Positions 6,724-14,018 of a stretch of 17,177 bases of DNA are shown in pieces. Where the stretch lies: assembly GCA_050010535.1 (NCBI GenBank), contig JBEKKT010000028.1, forward strand, positions 1-17,177, read 5' to 3'. The DNA comes from JAJRAG01 sp050010535 (GTDB lineage: Archaea; Thermoplasmatota; Thermoplasmata; Methanomassiliicoccales; JACIVX01). A model generated the notes under the pieces. It did no database searches. It saw only the letters and a list, made by a program, of their open reading frames with translations, and had not been told where the DNA came from. The translations under genes and the position numbers were made by a program. Numbering within the stretch: position 1 is the stretch's first letter; each line of letters opens with the position of its first letter.

Positions 6724-6866
6724 CGTCGGAATTCCTGGCTCACTAGTTGCGAAATCGTCCAAATCCTAGTCCATGTTTTGTCCCAAATGACCGCAGGAAC
6801 GTGACGTATTCTTTCGCATTCTGGACGTGAGCCAGATCATTTGAATTTCTTTTTGAAATAGAAAAG

Positions 6867-6875
6867 AATATATAT
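6867..6875 (+). promoter_or_regulatory. TATA box of the winged-helix regulator gene
   Basis: AATATATAT, centred about 35 bases upstream of ATG 6906, predicting a very short leader. Confidence 0.6.
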
Positions 6876-6905
6876 CGACACAATAATAAATGCAAACGAG
6901 AGTTC

Positions 6906-7274
6906 ATGTCCGAAAGGGGCTTTAGCAAGAAGGACGAAACCCTCGTCGATCTGCTGATTAGCACGGGCATGTCGAAGAATGTCGCAAAGACCTTAGCTTT
7001 TCTCCGAAAAAAGAACGAAACGACGTCGGTGGAAATCGAAATCTCGACCGCCCTTAGGCAGCCAGAGGTTTCGATTGCGATGCAGGAGCTTCGAAGGCGC
7101 AAGTGGGTGACGAAGAGGGACATAAAGAAAGAGGGAAAAGGACGTCCGATCCACGCCTACAGACTCGCTATCTCTTTCGAGAAGATCGTCGAAATGATGG
7201 AGAAGGAAGAGCGAAAGCGAATTGAGAGGATCGAGAGCAACATCCACCAGCTGAAGCAGCTGGCTCAGTCTTGA
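6906..7274 (+). CDS. Winged helix-turn-helix transcriptional regulator
   Basis: A 122-aa DNA-binding protein of the archaeal ArsR/TrmB-like wHTH type. The HTH spans about residues 20-95: KNVAKTLAFLRKKNETTSV (helices 1-2), ALRQPEVSIAMQELRRRKWV (recognition helix), and a basic wing KRDIKKEGKGRPIHAYRLA. The last 30 residues form a charged helix, probably for dimerisation (MEKEERKRIERIESNIHQLK). No ligand-binding domain is present. The 3' end overlaps that of rpiA by 10 bases (convergent). The target is unknown. Confidence 0.85.
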   Translation: MSERGFSKKDETLVDLLISTGMSKNVAKTLAFLRKKNETTSVEIEISTALRQPEVSIAMQELRRRKWVTKRDIKKEGKGRPIHAYRLAISFEKIVEMMEKEERKRIERIESNIHQLKQLAQS

Positions 7275-7942
7275 GTGCTCTCCCTGACGACGACGCCTTT
7301 CTCAGTTCCTACAACGACCCGTGTGGCCAGCCCTATGAAAAGACCATTCTCCACAACGCCCGGTATGAGGTTCAGTCTCCTCTCCAGATTCTCCGGATTC
7401 TCGATACTGACGAATCTGCAGTCGTAGATGTAATTGCCGCTGTCAGTGACGAAAGGATTGGTATTGCCTCTGAGACGAGCCTCGCAACCGAGTCTTTCCA
7501 CCGCATCCCTCGCTTTCTTGTGGTCGAAAGGGGTCACCTCGACCGGCAATGGAGACTTGGTGCCCAGGACTTCCACCAACTTAGTGTCGTCGACCGCGAT
7601 AATCTCCGTCCTCGAGACCGAGGCCACGATCTTCTCCCTGAGGAGTGCGCCACCCATGCCCTTGATAAGTCTCAGCTTCGGATCGACTTCATCGGCTCCG
7701 TCGATCGTAAGATCGACCCTGTCGACGCTTTCGAGGGACACTAGCGGTATGCCGAACCCCATGGCGAGAACCTCTGTGTTCCTCGATGTTGGGATGCCGA
7801 CCAAGTCGTGCCCTTGTTTGACTAGTTTACCGATTGCCTCTATGGCGTAGTATGCTGTCGAGCCAGTGCCGAGGCCGAGAATCATCCCGTCACTGATCCA
7901 CTCAACCGCCTTGAGCGCCGCTGCCTTCTTCTTCTCGTTCAT
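7265..7942 (-). CDS. rpiA: Ribose-5-phosphate isomerase A
   Basis: Interconverts ribose 5-phosphate and ribulose 5-phosphate in the pentose phosphate/nucleotide precursor pathway. The 225-aa length matches the family. The phosphate-binding segment is GLGTGSTAYYAIEAI (23-37), with IPTS at 50-53. The catalytic residues D81, D84 (DGADEVD), K94 and E103 (KGMGGALLREK) sit at the same numbers as in E. coli RpiA. ATG 7942 overlaps the stop of the creatininase-family gene by four bases (ATGA), so it is the third gene of a minus-strand operon. Confidence 0.97.
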   Translation of the reverse strand: MNEKKKAAALKAVEWISDGMILGLGTGSTAYYAIEAIGKLVKQGHDLVGIPTSRNTEVLAMGFGIPLVSLESVDRVDLTIDGADEVDPKLRLIKGMGGALLREKIVASVSRTEIIAVDDTKLVEVLGTKSPLPVEVTPFDHKKARDAVERLGCEARLRGNTNPFVTDSGNYIYDCRFVSIENPENLERRLNLIPGVVENGLFIGLATRVVVGTEKGVVVRESTQD

Positions 7943-8604
7943 TCTCTGCCTCCGAAATTGGACCTTATCAGATCGACCAGTCTGTTCACAACGTGATCGT
8001 TTATTCTCCTTCCGAGCTCGGCGCTCGCACCGGGAGCGTCCCCGACGAAACCATCAGGATAGCATGTCTCGGGGTTCGGCACGACCATGTAGCACTTGTC
8101 TATGAACCGCCCTTTCCTCTTTGCATTCTTGACTTCCTTCCTGTCGATGGCTAGTACCCTTGAAGTCTCCACAAGGCCGCCGTGTCCATTTCCTTCCGCA
8201 TCAGCCACCGACTCCTTGGCGAGGTCGTAGTCGGCTAGGAGCATCAAGTGGACGTCGGACTCCTGGACGACGCGCTCGCAGGCCAGTTTCAGGGCAGCCA
8301 TGTGCGTTGCGCCCGCATGCCCACTCAGCACAACAATCTTGTCGGCTCCGTTCCTAACGAGCGAGGACAGAACGTCGTAGACAAGGTCCCTGAGCGTCTC
8401 GAATCCTATCGACAGGGTTCCTGGCATGTTTCGCGTCGAGCTGTGCTGGCCATACCTTATAGGTGGGGCAACGAGACCGTCAATTCGCTCCGCAAGCATA
8501 TCAGCGATCGATTCCGGTTGTACCGAGTCCGCGTCGAGGGGCAGATAAGGTCCGTGGGCTTCGGTCGCACCGACGGGAAGAATGACCACCGGCTTCTTCA
8601 TCAT
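7939..8604 (-). CDS. Creatininase-family amidohydrolase
   Basis: A 221-aa metal-dependent hydrolase of the creatininase fold. The signature VGATEAHGPYLPLDADS provides the metal ligands E15, H17 and D26; QHSSTRNMPGTLSI, VVLSGHAGATHM and GHGGLVETS follow the family order. The archaeal riboflavin/F420 enzyme ArfB (formamide hydrolase) belongs to this family, and coupling to rpiA would suit a ribose-phosphate-linked pathway, but the sequence alone does not separate ArfB from other members. The start is ATG 8604 or the next codon (ATG 8601), preceded by GAGAAGG. The frame upstream also reads family-like (GLTSDDFEKV) but has no ATG, GTG or TTG, so a slightly longer protein from a rare start is possible. 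Confidence 0.87.
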   Translation of the reverse strand: MMKKPVVILPVGATEAHGPYLPLDADSVQPESIADMLAERIDGLVAPPIRYGQHSSTRNMPGTLSIGFETLRDLVYDVLSSLVRNGADKIVVLSGHAGATHMAALKLACERVVQESDVHLMLLADYDLAKESVADAEGNGHGGLVETSRVLAIDRKEVKNAKRKGRFIDKCYMVVPNPETCYPDGFVGDAPGASAELGRRINDHVVNRLVDLIRSNFGGRE

Positions 8605-8635
8605 GACCTTCTCGAAGTCGTCCGAGGTCAGACCA

Positions 8636-8806
8636 TCAAGGTGCAGAGCGACTCCCCCGCTTCTTTGACATTTCGATGAGCTGCGTTCCGCAGACCGGGC
8701 AAATGCCTCTCTCCAGCGAGTTCGAGTCGAACCGGTTCTTCAGTTCCTTTCTGATCTCCTCCAGCCTCTCCTTCTTGATCGTCTTCTCGCACTTTGGGCA
8801 GTACAT
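8636..8806 (-). CDS. Small zinc-ribbon protein, 56 aa
   Basis: A short open frame, ATG 8806 to TGA 8636, encoding two CPxC knuckles: C3-x2-C6 (MYCPKCEK) and C36-x2-C39 (GICPVCGTQLI), separated by a charged helix (KKERLEEIRKELKNRF). This is a typical archaeal rubredoxin-like or zinc-ribbon microprotein; no function is assigned. It is the first gene of the operon with the creatininase-family gene (31-bp gap) and rpiA. A TATA box 28 bases before the ATG implies leaderless translation. Confidence 0.8.
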   Translation of the reverse strand: MYCPKCEKTIKKERLEEIRKELKNRFDSNSLERGICPVCGTQLIEMSKKRGSRSAP

Positions 8807-8828
8807 CCGGGTAAGAATGCTTTTGTGC

Positions 8829-8838
8829 GATAATTAAG
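8829..8838 (-). promoter_or_regulatory. TATA box of the zinc-ribbon/creatininase/rpiA operon
   Basis: CTTAATTATC on the minus strand, centred about 28 bases upstream of ATG 8806. Confidence 0.5.
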
Positions 8839-8907
8839 ATTACCAGAGTTTGTGTTTACTATCATTCGGATCCCCGATTCCTCTTGGAAAGATTGATGCC
8901 GGGGTGA

Positions 8908-9597
8908 GTGGAATCATCTATCGTGAGATTGGCCGCGCTGTTCTCCGGCGGAAAGGATTCGACCTATGCCGCGTATCTGATGGAACAGCAGGGGCACGCC
9001 GTCGAGACGTTAGTCAGCATCCTGCCCTCAGATCCGCACTCCTGGATGTTCCACACGCCGAATCTGCATCTTCTCCCTCTTTTTTCCGAGGCAATGAGGA
9101 AGAAACTTGTGATGGCCCGGAGCTCCGGCTCAGAGGAAGGCGACCTCTCCGCCCTCGCCCATGCGCTGTCTGGCCTTGATGTTGATGGTGTCATTACCGG
9201 AGCGGTAGCCTCCGACTATCAGTGGGACAGGATCAACGGTGTTTGCGAGGACCTCGGGTTTCGCACGTTCTCGCCACTTTGGAGAAAGCACCAGGAAATG
9301 CTTCTCCGGGAAATAGTCGACTGCGGCATCAAAGCCATTATTGTCGGAGTGTACGCGGAAGGCATGGAGAAAGGATGGTTGGGGATTCAGCTGGATCATG
9401 ACAGCATCGATCGTCTAGGGGATTTGGCGAGGGTGCGCGGGTTCAACGTCTCAGGGGAGGGAGGGGAATTCGAGACGCTAGTGCTCGATTCCCCGATGCA
9501 CGTAGTCCCGATTGAAGTAGTGGAAATGGATCAGAGCAGCACGAGGGATGGAGGAAGTTTGACGGTCAGCAAGGCGAGACTGGGAAGGAAGAGATGA
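8908..9597 (+). CDS. dph6: Diphthine--ammonia ligase (Dph6-type ATP pyrophosphatase)
   Basis: Catalyses the last step of diphthamide formation, amidating diphthine on elongation factor 2 with ATP and ammonium. The N-terminal PP-loop LFSGGKDSTYAAYLM (12-26) binds ATP, and the C-terminal half carries the family motif GEGGEFETLVLDSP. The length, 229 aa, is usual for archaeal Dph6. GTG 8908 is used; a second in-frame GTG at 8923 (MRLAALFSGGKDS) is equally possible, since GGGGTGA abuts the first GTG rather than being well spaced. The methyltransferase gene follows immediately at 9598. Confidence 0.93.
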   Translation: MESSIVRLAALFSGGKDSTYAAYLMEQQGHAVETLVSILPSDPHSWMFHTPNLHLLPLFSEAMRKKLVMARSSGSEEGDLSALAHALSGLDVDGVITGAVASDYQWDRINGVCEDLGFRTFSPLWRKHQEMLLREIVDCGIKAIIVGVYAEGMEKGWLGIQLDHDSIDRLGDLARVRGFNVSGEGGEFETLVLDSPMHVVPIEVVEMDQSSTRDGGSLTVSKARLGRKR

Positions 9598-10158
9598 GTG
9601 ATGATTCATCGTTTCGACGTAAAAGATAAGGGCAGGCTGGTGGACGAAGAAAGACAGCGCATACAGCCAGCTGAGGGAATTGTGCACCGCGCTGACCCCT
9701 CGAGGAATGAGATTTGCGCCGATATCGGTTGCGGGATTGGATACGTCACCATTCCGCTTTCCAAGGTCGTTGGACTTGTTGTCGCCGTCGACTCCCAGAG
9801 GGAGATGCTGGCCACTCTGACATCGAGAGCGAACGTGGATGAACGCAAGAGGATTGCACCAGTTTTGTCGAGACTCCCCTCGCTTCCGATAAGGTCGAAG
9901 ATCCTTGATCGTGTCGTCGTGGTCAACGTCATGCACGAGGTCGAGGATAGGGAGACTCTCGTTTCGGAAATCATCAGGATGCTTAAGATCGGAGGGAGAG
10001 TGACACTTGTCGACTTTCAGAAGACGACCACCAGCTTCGGTCCACGGGTGCAGGAAAGGATAGAGGAGTCTGAAATCCCTGTCATTTTTGAGGCCCTGCG
10101 CATCGTCGCCCGTTGGAGTTACCCAGAGTTTTACCAGTTCGAGTTCGAACGTACGTGA
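9598..10158 (+). CDS. Class I SAM-dependent methyltransferase
   Basis: A 186-aa Rossmann-fold methyltransferase. Motif I is CADIGCGIGYVTIPL (about 40-54), motif II is VVAVDSQREML, and post-I/IV are LDRVVVVNVMHEV and LKIGGRVTLVDFQKT. No targeting domain is present, so the substrate (small molecule, protein or RNA) is open. The start is GTG 9598 or the adjacent ATG 9601; GGAAGGAAGAG upstream would serve either. It is directly abutted to dph6 and probably co-transcribed. A link to EF2 modification is tempting but Dph5 is a different (class III) family, so it is not assigned. Confidence 0.87.
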   Translation: MMIHRFDVKDKGRLVDEERQRIQPAEGIVHRADPSRNEICADIGCGIGYVTIPLSKVVGLVVAVDSQREMLATLTSRANVDERKRIAPVLSRLPSLPIRSKILDRVVVVNVMHEVEDRETLVSEIIRMLKIGGRVTLVDFQKTTTSFGPRVQERIEESEIPVIFEALRIVARWSYPEFYQFEFERT

Positions 10159-10173
10159 TTTCCTTCAGCATGT

Positions 10174-10662
10174 TCATGATTCAGTTCGCGTTTTCTTCAC
10201 CGCATCGAGAACGGAGTCGTAGTCCGGTTCGAAGGACGCATCTTCGGCTATCCATTTGTATCTAAGGATCTTGTTGCCGTCGATGACAAAGACCGCTCTG
10301 TTCGATCTTCCTTTGAGGTATCCCTCCCCTCCGATCAATACTTCGTACTTGTTGCTCACCTTGCCATCGAAGTCGCTCAGCAGGTCAAATTGCAGTCTCA
10401 TCTGCTCACGCCATGCTCGATGCGCAACGATGCTGTTCGTGCTTATCGGCAGGAGAATCGCACCCGCCTTCTCGAATTCCTGGAACATGTCTTTGAAGGT
10501 CCTCATCTCGACCGCGCACATATATCCCCAGTCGGACGGGTAGAACAAGATGACGGCGACACCTTTCTTCACTATGTCGCTCAGGATCGCTCTTCCGGTT
10601 GTCCCGGTCGTTGGAAGGTCGAAATCCGGTGCTTGCTTTCCAACCTCGATGTCGCCGCTCAT
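10174..10662 (-). CDS. Peroxiredoxin (AhpC/TSA family), atypical active site
   Basis: A 162-aa thiol peroxidase-like protein with the thioredoxin fold (VGKQAPDFDLPTTG at the N-terminus, RAVFVIDGNKILRYKW near the end with the conserved Arg). The single cysteine C49 sits in FYPSDWGYMCAVEM, where the usual P-x3-T-x2-C has Gly46 in place of the Thr/Ser that orients the peroxide. No resolving cysteine exists, so it would be a 1-Cys enzyme or a redox sensor. TATA box at 10691-10700, 34 bases before the ATG. Confidence 0.88.
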   Translation of the reverse strand: MSGDIEVGKQAPDFDLPTTGTTGRAILSDIVKKGVAVILFYPSDWGYMCAVEMRTFKDMFQEFEKAGAILLPISTNSIVAHRAWREQMRLQFDLLSDFDGKVSNKYEVLIGGEGYLKGRSNRAVFVIDGNKILRYKWIAEDASFEPDYDSVLDAVKKTRTES

Positions 10663-10690
10663 CGATATCTTCGGCTGATAATGCGACTGT

Positions 10691-10700
10691 GATTATTAAA
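10691..10700 (-). promoter_or_regulatory. TATA box of the peroxiredoxin gene
   Basis: TTTAATAATC on the minus strand, predicting transcription from about 10670, a few bases before ATG 10662. Confidence 0.55.
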
Positions 10701-10822
10701 CCCGCTCCGAATGACTAAGCCGGATCGTTGAAATCAACCTTGCTCCCCTCGCCTAGGAGACTTCCAGTTCGAGATTGTGATACGAAAAGGATGGCTTTGG
10801 TGTTTATGGATTTGCGCTCACC

Positions 10823-11281
10823 TCAGAGCGATTTCTTGCAGGTGATGCTGTCTATCTCAATCTTAATGATTGCCGTTTTGCCGAACGCTTTCTTCGAGTA
10901 CTCATACGGTTCTTTCCCACCGTAATGGTCCATTATCACAGTAAGGGCCTTCTTCTTCTCCTCGACGTCCTCCACGATCGATGCTCTGCCGAAACCGATG
11001 GCGCTGATATAGTCTATCGACCACTTGCATGGCTTGCTGGCTCGAGCGATGCTGACCTCTCCTTCCAACTCAAAGCAGACCCTCTCGTTCTTCCTGATGA
11101 TGTCCATCTTCTTCCCTTCTCTCGCGCAATGGAAGTAGATCGAATTCCCATCGTGTCCGAAGCACATCGGGACAATGTAAGGCTCGTCGTCAATGCACAT
11201 GGCGAGTCTGCAGACGTCAGCACTCCCGATGATGGAGTCGATAGTCGTTTGGTCTTTAACTTCGTTCTCTTGTCTGCGTAT
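10823..11281 (-). CDS. Pyridoxamine 5'-phosphate oxidase-like (NimA-type) flavin-binding protein, apparent ATA start
   Basis: A split-barrel flavoprotein of the PNPOx/nitroimidazole-resistance family, probably FMN- or F420-binding; the substrate is unknown. The family core is DVCRLAMCIDDEPYIVPMCFGHDGN, then IYFHCAREGKKMDIIRKN, VCFELEG and ISAIGFGRASIV. A start at ATG 11200 would cut off the first beta strand (residues RQENEVKDQTTIDSIIGSA, SADVCRLA). The frame is open from 11314, yet has no ATG, GTG or TTG before 11200. The best start is ATA 11281-11279: it gives M-RRQENEV, a normal beginning for this family, the usual ~150-aa length (152), and has GGAGAG seven bases upstream. Confidence 0.8.
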   Translation of the reverse strand: MRRQENEVKDQTTIDSIIGSADVCRLAMCIDDEPYIVPMCFGHDGNSIYFHCAREGKKMDIIRKNERVCFELEGEVSIARASKPCKWSIDYISAIGFGRASIVEDVEEKKKALTVIMDHYGGKEPYEYSKKAFGKTAIIKIEIDSITCKKSL

Positions 11282-11346
11282 CGGTTTTCTCTCCAGCCCT
11301 CGTAATGAACTTGGCCGCTAATGCGTTTTGTGGCCGTGACAAATGA

Positions 11347-11424
11347 TGGTGGGGCCGTCCGAATTTGAATCGGAGTCTCAGGCTCCCAAAGCCCGAAGGA
11401 TGGACCAATCTACCCCACGGCCCC
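11347..11424 (-). tRNA. tRNA-Pro (UGG) with encoded CCA
   Basis: The acceptor arms GGGGCCG (11424-11418) and CGGCCCC (11357-11351) pair fully. D loop AGATTGGTCCA, anticodon stem CGGGC/GCCTG with loop TTTGGGA (anticodon TGG), T arm TCCGA-TTCAAAT-TCGGA, discriminator A73 at 11350. The next three bases on the minus strand (11349-11347) are CCA, so the 3' end is genomically encoded, unlike tRNA-Tyr. No intron. The PNPOx-like gene follows 65 bp downstream on the same strand. Confidence 0.95.
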
Positions 11425-11529
11425 GAGCGGACAGAGAAAAGGTTTGGCTAAAGCGCTTTCTAATGTTCCTTCGCATTCAGCCATCGCATTTCTCCGTTCT
11501 CGCTTGCGGCACGCATAGATTCAGAAGAG

Positions 11530-11536
11530 TTATTAA
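11530..11536 (+). promoter_or_regulatory. TATA box before the small exported ORF
   Basis: TTATTAA centred 30 bases upstream of ATG 11563, consistent with a leaderless start there. Confidence 0.4.
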
Positions 11537-11562
11537 CGCTTTCTGCGTTGACATTGAGTCCG

Positions 11563-11730
11563 ATGAATAGAGTCGCCATCATCACTCTCGTGACGATTCT
11601 TCTTGTCCTACCATCCTCTGGCCGCTTGTTCTCTGTGCCGATTATCGGGTTCGATTCTGAAGACCTGAAGGCGCCTGAAAACGTTTATCTCAACATCTGG
11701 GACGAGCCACCGACGCTCCCATTCCCTTGA
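11563..11730 (+). CDS. Short ORF with signal-peptide-like N-terminus (microprotein or gene remnant)
   Basis: A 55-aa frame: M-NR followed by a hydrophobic stretch AIITLVTILLVLPSS (residues 5-19), then a soluble segment ending in NIWDEPPTLPFP. It looks like the beginning of an exported protein. A TATA box 30 bases upstream fits expression from ATG 11563. Just after the stop, another frame (11738-11812) reads AFDESDWLVAIDVTGQTVDD before a TAG, also protein-like, which suggests the remains of a longer secreted gene broken by frameshift and stops. Not recognised as a known family. Confidence 0.4.
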   Translation: MNRVAIITLVTILLVLPSSGRLFSVPIIGFDSEDLKAPENVYLNIWDEPPTLPFP

Positions 11731-11851
11731 CGACTAGGCGTTCGACGAGAGCGATTGGCTTGTGGCAATCGATGTGACTGGACAAACGGTGGATGACGGC
11801 AGACTTCTCTAGTCTCGCAAGGTGCAGGCGGCATCGCAGGGAGGAGGTCAA

Positions 11852-12808
11852 CTAGGCGAGTATCTCTCTGACCGCCGTGCTGATCGCATCGGTGCTGCCG
11901 TATTTGGGTCTCCAGCCCATCGATTCGAGTCTCTCTGTCGAGAGAAGCATCTCTCTCACGTCGCCGATCCAGCCTCTCCCGCCATTGACACCTCCAGTCC
12001 AGCGATACTTCACATTACTGAGACCCATTTCACGGACAACGATGTCGGCAATCCTCTTCACATTGACCCTGTCTCTCGAACCGATGTTCAGTATTTCCAC
12101 TTGGTTCCGCGCGTTCTCCGCGCCCACAATCATGCCTTCAAGGCAGTCGCTTATGTGAACGTACGATTTGTTCGTTCCTGGTTCGGCTCCGAGAATCTCC
12201 AGTTTCTTCGGGTTCTCCGTAAGCTTCCCAACGAAGTCATAAAGCACGTTGTGCGTGCTTCTCGAGCCGACAACGTTCGCGAACCTGTATATCACGGAGT
12301 TCATGTCGAAGGCGCTACAGTACGCGGAAACGAGTGCTTCGCATCCCAGCTTCGATGCACCGTACAGAGAAATCGGAACGAGGGGACCATACGTTTCTGG
12401 AGTGGGTATGACGGATGGCTCTCCGTACACGGTCGACGTGGAGGGGAAGATGAAATCCCTGACTCTACCGTTCCTTGCAGCCTCCAACAGCCTGTATGTG
12501 ACCTCGATGTTCTGTCGGAAGTGCAAGTTGGTATCCGACGCTCCAGCCCTGACGTCCGGATTCGCGGCAAAATGGCAGACTAGATCGACTTCGTCGAGCA
12601 CTCGGTCGAGTTCCATCGAGAAGAGGTCGCCCTCCATCAACCTGAAGTCGGGATTTGATATGGCGTCTCTGAGAAATGACATCTTGCCCGCGCTGAAATT
12701 GTCCACGCCCACGACGATGTTGCCATGAGATAACAGCGTATCAGTCATGTGACTGCCAATGAATCCAGCGCAGCCAGTCACTAGGATTCTTCTCCCCCTC
12801 AGTCTCAT
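11852..12808 (-). CDS. NAD-dependent sugar-nucleotide epimerase/dehydratase
   Basis: A 318-aa extended SDR protein similar to UDP-glucose 4-epimerase and related enzymes; it would supply sugars for glycoconjugates in the cytosol. NAD binding is shown by TGCAGFIGS (G12, G15, G18) and D36 of VGVDNFSAG; HFAANPDVRAG follows. The catalytic triad is in STSTVYG (123-129) and Y149-x3-K153 (SLYGASKLG). The C-terminal substrate domain has SYVHISDCLEGM and NIGS. Substrate specificity cannot be fixed. It is the third gene of the bud32-rdgB operon: its ATG is separated from the rdgB stop by one base. Confidence 0.92.
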   Translation of the reverse strand: MRLRGRRILVTGCAGFIGSHMTDTLLSHGNIVVGVDNFSAGKMSFLRDAISNPDFRLMEGDLFSMELDRVLDEVDLVCHFAANPDVRAGASDTNLHFRQNIEVTYRLLEAARNGRVRDFIFPSTSTVYGEPSVIPTPETYGPLVPISLYGASKLGCEALVSAYCSAFDMNSVIYRFANVVGSRSTHNVLYDFVGKLTENPKKLEILGAEPGTNKSYVHISDCLEGMIVGAENARNQVEILNIGSRDRVNVKRIADIVVREMGLSNVKYRWTGGVNGGRGWIGDVREMLLSTERLESMGWRPKYGSTDAISTAVREILA

Positions 12809-12809
12809 C

Positions 12810-13376
12810 TCACATCTCCGTTTTCTTTCTGAACGCAGAAGCGAAAGCCCTTATCGCCCTTCCGCGGTGGGATATCAGGTTCTTCTCCTCTATGGACATC
12901 TCGGCGAAGGTCCTAGAGTCACCATCTGGTATGAATATGGGATCGAATCCGAATCCCTGGCTTCCCGTTTCTTTGCTCCCTATTCTTCCGTTCACGTTCT
13001 CGGTCACGACGATTTCCTCTCCATTTGTGAGAATGCACCCGATGCAGCAACTGAAATGGGCATTGCGGTCTTTCATCCCCTCAATAAGCCTTAGAACGCC
13101 TTTGCAGCCCAAGGTCTTGAAAACGTATGAGGAGTAGACTCCGGGAAATCCCCTCAGGGAATCTATGAAAAGTCCCGAATCATCGATGATCACATTTTCG
13201 ACACCCTTTTCCTTGAGCTCTCCGAGACAATGCACGACGACCTCCTCGAGCGTATCTGCTTGGATCTCTTCGCAACCCTCATCGATGTTTGCAACCTCGA
13301 TCTCCAGATGAGACAACTCGCTCTGGAATTCTCTGAGCTTACCAGTGTTCGAGGTGATGATGAAGAGTCGCCTCAC
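12810..13376 (-). CDS. rdgB: XTP/dITP diphosphatase (HAM1/RdgB family)
   Basis: Removes non-canonical purine nucleotides (XTP, dITP, ITP) by hydrolysis to the monophosphate. 188 aa, full length. Motifs in order: SNTGKLREF (9-17), DDSGL (65-69), FPGVYSS (76-82), GFGFDPIFIP and SHRGRA near the C-terminus. ATG 13376 overlaps the bud32 stop by four bases (ATGA). The pairing of Bud32 with this pyrophosphatase is seen in other archaea. Confidence 0.95.
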   Translation of the reverse strand: MRRLFIITSNTGKLREFQSELSHLEIEVANIDEGCEEIQADTLEEVVVHCLGELKEKGVENVIIDDSGLFIDSLRGFPGVYSSYVFKTLGCKGVLRLIEGMKDRNAHFSCCIGCILTNGEEIVVTENVNGRIGSKETGSQGFGFDPIFIPDGDSRTFAEMSIEEKNLISHRGRAIRAFASAFRKKTEM

Positions 13377-13987
13377 GTGTACCTCCCTCTACTTTCGATG
13401 TTCTTGACCCTTTCCAGCACTTCATCCGCTCCTTCAAAGTGCTCCTTGTAAGATTCGAGGACCGTCTGGAAATGGTGGAATATCTCAGAGTGCGCAGATA
13501 GGAAAGCCTGCTTGACGAGATGCAGGTCAACCCCCATCTCCTCGATCTGCGCCTTCCTTTCCCCGAGGGAGAAATCTATTAGCCATATCCTGCCATCCCG
13601 CATTATCATGTTTGAGGTTGTAAGGTCGCCATGGACGATCCCGTTCTTGTGGAGTATCGCGGTCAACCTTCCGATTTCGTTGCATATCATCTTGATTGAG
13701 GCAGCGTTGGCCCTCTCGAGAACGTCCTTGACTCTCTCTCCCTGGATCTCTTCCATCACGATCTCCGCTTCCTCCAGGTCGATATCATAAATGATCGGGG
13801 TCGGAACGCCGTGATGCCTCGCTTCCTGGATGAGGCGCGCTTCGTTCTTCGTCCTAAAAGATCTGAGCGCGGTGTCGAGTTCCACGTGTCGGTAGGTCTT
13901 AGGCACCCTGCTCTTTACAATCACCTTTCTCCCCATCCAGGTGCCAATTCGTATCTCCGCCTCAGCGCCCCTTCTGATGACTTCCAC
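13373..13987 (-). CDS. bud32: KEOPS complex kinase/ATPase Bud32
   Basis: A small RIO-like kinase, the ATPase subunit of KEOPS, which makes N6-threonylcarbamoyladenosine on tRNAs with Kae1. From GTG 13987 it is 204 aa, the normal archaeal size: MEVIRRGAEAEI, Lys25 in VIVKSRVPKTYRH, the catalytic loop H119-G-D121-L-T-T-S-N126 and the DFG-like D138-F-S. A TATA box (14011-14018) 28 bases upstream fits a leaderless GTG. The frame continues up to a TTG at 14059, but those 24 extra residues (PEPDKTL-type) come from the tandem repeats and precede the TATA box, so they were excluded. It is not fused to Kae1. Confidence 0.93.
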   Translation of the reverse strand: MEVIRRGAEAEIRIGTWMGRKVIVKSRVPKTYRHVELDTALRSFRTKNEARLIQEARHHGVPTPIIYDIDLEEAEIVMEEIQGERVKDVLERANAASIKMICNEIGRLTAILHKNGIVHGDLTTSNMIMRDGRIWLIDFSLGERKAQIEEMGVDLHLVKQAFLSAHSEIFHHFQTVLESYKEHFEGADEVLERVKNIESRGRYT

Positions 13988-14010
13988 GGTGCGAAAAACT
14001 GCGTCCTGAC

Positions 14011-14018
14011 TAAATAAC
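14011..14018 (-). promoter_or_regulatory. TATA box of the bud32 operon
   Basis: GTTATTTA on the minus strand, centred 28 bases upstream of GTG 13987 and touching the first unit of the tandem repeats. Confidence 0.6.

Noticed and set aside
11822..12583. 253-aa plus-strand open frame
   Set aside because: Antisense to the epimerase, which has full NAD-binding and Y-x3-K motifs; the plus frame has no recognisable domain.
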